Below are positions 21,520-25,205 of a DNA stretch of 25,205 nucleotides, piece after piece. Made by a program: the position numbers and the translations under genes. The notes beneath the pieces were generated by a model, which saw nothing but the letters and a program-made list of their open reading frames with translations, was not told the origin of the DNA and did no database searches. Source of the stretch: a virus; the IMG/VR virus record IMGVR_UViG_3300036393_000034, positions 1 to 25,205 of that record; one strand, written 5' to 3'. The first letter of the stretch is position 1. Every line of letters starts with the position of its first letter.

Positions 21520-23802
21520 TCACCAGATCACCTCAAGCGCCTCGGCCAGATCACTCAGCAACTTGCCCTGCCGGAAGCGCAACAGGGCACTGTCGTGCCC
21601 TGCCTTGCCCAGCCGATCGGCAAGCTGTCGGTCGCGCACCAGAGTCTCCACCTGCCCCTGCAGCACTTCCTGGCCCACCTCCCCTGTCGGGTAAAGATAA
21701 CCGGTAACCCCGTCCTCGATGATCTCCGCCGTGCCACCGGCTGACGTGCCCAGCACCGGCAGGCCGAAGGCCATGGCCTCGGTGGTCACTCGGCCGAAGG
21801 CCTCGCCCCTGCCTTGTGCCGCACCCTGCGAGTTCATGACGAAGGCATCGCTCGCGAGGTAGAACGACGCGATCGCCGACTGCTGCACATAGGTTCGGGC
21901 CGGAGACAGCACGGCCCGCTCGTCTTCGGTCAGTTCCTTGAGAAGGGCTGAGCGGTCGGGGCGACCATGCATCCCGACGATCAACAACTTGATCGGGAGT
22001 TTGCGCGCCGCCGCCAGCCGGGCGATCGAGCCGATGAGCATTCGTTGCCCCTTTCTCGGCTCGAAGCTACCCACACAAAGCAGGACGAAATCATCCTTCG
22101 ACACACCAAGCCGGCTGCGAATGTCGTCGCGGCCGAGAACGACCGGACGTTGCCTGCGGGCTTGCGGTCTGGCCGGAAAGGGCAGCGAGGCGCGATCCGT
22201 CTGCTCGATGAAGCCATCGCTCAGCGGCGGATGCATGACGTGAACCCTGGGCGGCAGCGCTGCGGCGGCCTGCCAGGCGGAGCGCGCCGCGGCGCTGTCG
22301 AAGATCGCCAGGGCCGCCAGGTGCAGCAGCTCGGCGGCGTGCGAGAACATCTCGACATCGATCTCGTGTACCCACCAGACCAGACGCTGCCCCACAAAGG
22401 GATTGCTGGCCAGGCACCGACGCACCCAGGTGGCGGTCAGATCGCTTGCCGTATTGGCGATGACGGCGTCGGAGGCAACCGCGACGGCAATGGCATTTTC
22501 GATGGGGATCAGGGGCACGCCGAACTGACAGGCCAGATTCCAGCCCTTCACGTCGTCCGCTGCCGTCGCGAGGCGGACCGTGGCGCCGCACTCCATCAGG
22601 GCCTGCGCGGTTTCCAGCAACAGCAGTGGCGCCCCGCTGCGCGACAGATCATGCGAAACCAGCAGGATCTTCCTGCCGGCATAGCCCGCACTGTCGCGAA
22701 CCCGCGGCGCCGACGCCTTCGGCAGGGTCGTCTTCAGTGTTTCCCGGGTGATCTCGTCCGGCCTGTCACCATCCGGCCGGCTGCCACGTTGACCGGCGAC
22801 GACGAACAGGCGATCGCCGAGCCGGCCGGCGACCGGGATCTTGAGGGTGTACGGCAGCTGGCCCAGTATCGACCACCGATCCGCCACCGGATCGTAGGCT
22901 TGTATCGCGCCGGTCAGCCGCTGGTAGAATTCGTCCGGATCCTTGTAGACCTGCCCGCCAATCAGCAGGATGCGGCCGTCGACCACCACCGTCGAGGAGT
23001 CGCAGTGCGATACGGCGATGGGAACGTCCGCCACGCTGCTCCAATCGCCCGAAGGATCGGACAGCTGGAAGGCCGATGAGAGGTAGATCTCCGGTGTTCG
23101 CCCCGTGCAGGTGCATTGGGGATCGCCTGCGATCGGCTGGAAATCGCCCTGCTGACCGCCGAACACGTAGAGAGTATCGCCTACGACAGCGCTCGATCGG
23201 TGCATCCCGGCTACCGGAATGGGCTGCTCGGCCCGCCAGCTTGCCTCATCGGGGCGCCCCTCCGACACCGCAAGGCTCCAATGGTCGGCCCTTGCCGTCC
23301 AACGATCTTCGTCCGCGCCACCGACGACGTGCAGGCGCCCGCGCCAATACTGCATTGTGGCCGCGTAGCGAGGGGCCGGCACTGGAGGCAGCTCGCGCCA
23401 GCGATCCTCGCGGGTATCGTAGGAAAGCACGTTCGATACCGCGGGGCCGCACTGCGGCCCGAGCTGTCCTGATGCGAAGTAGATATGGCGGTGCCCATCC
23501 GAAGCGACCGCACAGTGAGAATGCGCCAGTCCGGCAGGGGTAGCTATGCGGCCAACCCAGCGTTCCCTGCGCATGTCGAACACGAAGATCTCTTCGTTCG
23601 TCGCGTCCAGCGATTTGTAGCCGCAGGCAACGTAGAGCAAGTCTCCGATCTGGGCGCCGCCGGCGTCCAGCAGCGGTTCGGGGCACGGCGCGGCGTTCGT
23701 CCATTCCAGTCCATCCCGCGGCGCCCTCCGCCTGAGCCACCATGCCTCGGCCTCGCGCCCCCATCGCCTGGGGTTCTTCAGCCACGCAGAAACCCGGACC
23801 AT
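21520..23802 (-). CDS. Fusion of kelch beta-propeller and GT4-family glycosyltransferase
   Basis: A 760-aa two-part protein. Residues ~45-345 hold six kelch-like blades with LYVACG (56), IYFASG (107), LHVVGG (157), LYVFGG (211), ILLIGG (278) and LFVVAG (332), each followed by a Trp-containing segment such as REDRW or VADRW. Residues ~375-760 are a GT-B fold glycosyltransferase: GRKILLVSHDLSRSGAPLLL (376-395), a WWVHE motif (476-480), donor-side LLCVGSFEPRKGQ (574-586), and the GT4 E-x7-E signature EAFGRVTTE (667-675) with AGGTAEII. No signal peptide or membrane helix is evident, so action is probably cytoplasmic or peripheral at the inner membrane. The ATG has GGGAGA before it. The substrate is unknown; the propeller may bind an acceptor or partner. 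It lies against the phage genes, as conversion cargo would. Confidence 0.85.
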   Translation of the reverse strand: MVRVSAWLKNPRRWGREAEAWWLRRRAPRDGLEWTNAAPCPEPLLDAGGAQIGDLLYVACGYKSLDATNEEIFVFDMRRERWVGRIATPAGLAHSHCAVASDGHRHIYFASGQLGPQCGPAVSNVLSYDTREDRWRELPPVPAPRYAATMQYWRGRLHVVGGADEDRWTARADHWSLAVSEGRPDEASWRAEQPIPVAGMHRSSAVVGDTLYVFGGQQGDFQPIAGDPQCTCTGRTPEIYLSSAFQLSDPSGDWSSVADVPIAVSHCDSSTVVVDGRILLIGGQVYKDPDEFYQRLTGAIQAYDPVADRWSILGQLPYTLKIPVAGRLGDRLFVVAGQRGSRPDGDRPDEITRETLKTTLPKASAPRVRDSAGYAGRKILLVSHDLSRSGAPLLLLETAQALMECGATVRLATAADDVKGWNLACQFGVPLIPIENAIAVAVASDAVIANTASDLTATWVRRCLASNPFVGQRLVWWVHEIDVEMFSHAAELLHLAALAIFDSAAARSAWQAAAALPPRVHVMHPPLSDGFIEQTDRASLPFPARPQARRQRPVVLGRDDIRSRLGVSKDDFVLLCVGSFEPRKGQRMLIGSIARLAAARKLPIKLLIVGMHGRPDRSALLKELTEDERAVLSPARTYVQQSAIASFYLASDAFVMNSQGAAQGRGEAFGRVTTEAMAFGLPVLGTSAGGTAEIIEDGVTGYLYPTGEVGQEVLQGQVETLVRDRQLADRLGKAGHDSALLRFRQGKLLSDLAEALEVIW

Positions 23803-24081
23803 GCTGTCTCCCGGTCAGAAGCGGCACGGTACCGCCCGGCAGGAACCATAGCGCGCCATCAGATGATCGACCATCGCAGGTGCCTGCTCCCTTGTCCCGA
23901 CACTGTCGCGGGCTCGATCACCCGCAACATTTCGATAGGAACGGTCGCCGGCGGCCCCCTGAGTTCGCCGGGGCGATCGCGCCGGCCGACGGCAGCAGCC
24001 GATCGGTGTTCGCTTTCATGATCTTCCAGGCCGACTAGTCGCGCCGCAGGCTGCGGCGCCTCCTCAACATCGGAGACCCTC
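23803..24081. other. 279-bp divergent intergenic region
   Basis: It separates the minus-strand kelch-GT gene from the plus-strand lysis genes, so it should hold a promoter for each side, but no convincing -35/-10 pair was found. The short minus-strand frames in it (for example MLRVIEPATVSGQ near 23930) are not credible genes. A 9-bp inverted repeat lies at 24041-24059. Confidence 0.5.
24041..24059. repeat. Short perfect inverted repeat before the endolysin gene
   Basis: GCGCCGCAG-G-CTGCGGCGC can form a tight hairpin (7-8 bp stem in practice). It lies 23 bases before the endolysin start and has no T-run after it on either strand. It may be a regulatory or mRNA structure, or chance in GC-rich DNA. 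Confidence 0.45.
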
Positions 24082-24801
24082 ATGGACCCCAACGTGCCCC
24101 GCGGCGCGGCGATGCTGCTCGATTTCATTGCCGGGCTCGAAACCAACCGGCCGGGCGAGGCCGGCTACCAGGCCATCATCGGCTATCGCAACGAGAAGCC
24201 CGGCACGCTGCCGAGGCCGATTACCGGGATGTCGCTCGAGGAGCTGCTGGCCGAGCAGAAGCGCTGGGTGAAGAACCTCAAGGCGCCGAGCGGCGCCGCC
24301 GGGCGCTACCAGATCATCCGGCCGACCCTGCTCAGCCTCATTGCCGAACTCGGGCTGCCGCTATCGGCGACCTTTACTCCCGAACTGCAGGATCGCCTCG
24401 GGTTCGCCCTGCTGAAACGCCGCGGCTGGAACCAGTTCGCCGCCAGAACCCTGTCGCTGCGTGACTTCGGCAATCGCCTGGCGCGCGAATGGGCGAGTGT
24501 TCCGGTACTGAGCCGGCAGCAGGGGGCACATCGCACCGTCGAGCGCGGCGAAAGCTACTATGCCGGCGACGGCATCAACGCCTCGCTGGCCCGGGCCTCG
24601 GAAGCCGAAGCCGCGCTGGCCGAAGTGCTGAGGGCCCTGTCCCCGCCGGCGCCGACCCCTGGCCCTGTCCCCGCCCCTGCTCCCGCGCAACCCCAGCCCG
24701 GCCTGCCCGCCCGACGCGGCTGGCTCGGCTGGACCATCCTCGCGCTGCTCATTGCCGCGGGCCTCGTCACCGCCGCCTTCACCCTCCCGCTTCCGTTCTG
24801 A
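24082..24801 (+). CDS. Endolysin, lambda R-like (GH104-type) fold with C-terminal membrane anchor
   Basis: A 239-aa cell-wall lytic enzyme. Residues ~10-150 follow the lambda R endolysin pattern: LLDFIAGLE with the likely catalytic Glu20, GYQAIIGY, SGAAGRYQIIRPTLL with GRYQ at 74-77, FTPELQDRLGFALLKRRG, and REWASVP. Lambda R is a lytic transglycosylase that cuts MurNAc-GlcNAc bonds. Unlike lambda R, it continues into a Pro/Ala linker (~188-210) and a single hydrophobic helix (GWLGWTILALLIAAGLVTAAF, 213-233) ending four to six residues before the C-terminus. There is no N-terminal signal or SAR helix. This suggests a tail-anchored enzyme. The ATG follows GGAGA. The holin-like gene follows after 11 bases. 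Confidence 0.78.
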   Translation: MDPNVPRGAAMLLDFIAGLETNRPGEAGYQAIIGYRNEKPGTLPRPITGMSLEELLAEQKRWVKNLKAPSGAAGRYQIIRPTLLSLIAELGLPLSATFTPELQDRLGFALLKRRGWNQFAARTLSLRDFGNRLAREWASVPVLSRQQGAHRTVERGESYYAGDGINASLARASEAEAALAEVLRALSPPAPTPGPVPAPAPAQPQPGLPARRGWLGWTILALLIAAGLVTAAFTLPLPF

Positions 24802-24812
24802 GGACACCCGAA

Positions 24813-25205
24813 ATGACCGCCTTCCTGTCTTCCATCACCACCCAGTGGTGGCTCCGTCGCCTGTGGGATTGGGGCGGCCAGTTGTCCGGCTGGCTGGGCG
24901 GCCTGCTGGCCCTCTATGGCCTGATGCCGGCCGACATGCAGCACACCCTCCTCGCCATTCTCGGTGGCCGGTGGGGCGAGATCAGCCTCGCTTCGGCCGG
25001 CGGCTTCCTCGTCTGGGCCATCACCCAGTGGCGCTCCTACGTCGCGACGGTGAAGCCGCAGATCGTCACCAAGGCCGGCAAGCGGGCGGAGCTGCGCGAG
25101 CTGCCCCGCGGCACCGTCAGCGCCGTCGAGGAATTCGCCCACACCGCCATCCTCAAGCGCGGCGAGACCCTGGTCGAAAAACTCCTCAGACTGGGGAGGC
25201 CGTGA
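24813..25205 (+). CDS. Holin-like membrane protein
   Basis: A 130-aa protein with a Trp-rich N-terminus (TTQWWLRRLWDWGG), a first hydrophobic stretch (LSGWLGGLLALYGLM) and a second (SLASAGGFLVWAITQW). A charged, basic C-terminal ~55 residues follows (KAGKRAELREL, LVEKLLRLGRP). Two membrane segments, size and position beside the endolysin gene fit a holin, which forms lethal inner-membrane lesions at a set time. The GAGGA ribosome site sits at the endolysin stop (TGAGGA). No Rz/Rz1 spanin pair is visible in the window. Family-level homology was not recognised, so the call rests on topology and context. Confidence 0.62.
   Translation: MTAFLSSITTQWWLRRLWDWGGQLSGWLGGLLALYGLMPADMQHTLLAILGGRWGEISLASAGGFLVWAITQWRSYVATVKPQIVTKAGKRAELRELPRGTVSAVEEFAHTAILKRGETLVEKLLRLGRP

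Noticed and set aside
21967-23079. 370-aa plus-strand frame
   Set aside because: It is antisense to the kelch-GT gene, which has clear kelch and GT4 motifs on the minus strand.
23859-24146. 95-aa minus-strand frame in the divergent gap, possibly a gene upstream of the kelch-GT gene
   Set aside because: It overlaps the start of the endolysin gene, has no recognisable pattern and no convincing ribosome site.
1-25205. CRISPR array, tRNA genes, rRNA genes, integrase or att sites
   Set aside because: None was seen on reading the window; the only repeated sequences are the palindromes, the 42-bp direct repeat and the paralogous cassettes.

Overview
The window is the late (virion and lysis) half of a short-tailed, P22-like bacteriophage or prophage. 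The host is probably an alphaproteobacterium. This rests on high GC, GC-rich third codon positions and palindromic intergenic repeats of a kind common in Hyphomicrobiales/Rhizobiales; the genus cannot be fixed from sequence alone. No integrase, repressor, replication gene, tRNA or att site was seen, so prophage status is inferred, mainly from minus-strand cargo genes among plus-strand virion genes.

Layout, left to right. (1) 1-7727, packaging and head: large terminase, P22-type portal, scaffold-like protein, major capsid protein, decoration-like protein, a small unknown protein and a gp4-like head-tail adaptor. The four large gaps here (after terminase, portal, coat and the 115-aa gene) are each filled by a palindromic element. 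(2) 7727-10557: an extra 'cassette A' lying between the gp4-like gene and the gp10-like gene that should follow it directly. It has a small conserved protein, a large ejection-like protein and a minus-strand one-helix membrane protein. (3) 10558-13055: gp10-like tail-hub protein, a 125-aa protein, and a gp7-like ejection protein. (4) 13066-16748: 'cassette B', with the same small protein, a different large ejection-like protein, then three minus-strand small genes, two of them membrane proteins. (5) 16826-20651: tail-fibre and receptor-binding genes (tail-collar protein, a fibre with beta repeats and a knob-like end, a LamG-like protein) and small accessory proteins. (6) 20611-23802: minus-strand cargo, a DUF1796 papain-like protein and a 760-aa fusion of a six-bladed kelch propeller with a GT4 glycosyltransferase. 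(7) 24082-25205: a lambda-R-like endolysin with a C-terminal membrane anchor and a holin-like protein.

The most informative structure is cassette A. It is bounded by a 42-bp direct repeat (41 matches) made of the gp4 end and gp10 start. Inside that repeat it carries, on the left, a decayed 3' end of the gp7-like gene and, on the right, a decayed 5' end of the tail-collar gene. These are exactly the flanks of cassette B. So the ejection module was duplicated, or copied in from a relative, then trimmed, and its large gene replaced or diverged, leaving two ejection alleles in one genome. The other striking feature is the kelch-GT4 fusion with its DUF1796 neighbour, a candidate surface-glycan modification module carried by the phage.
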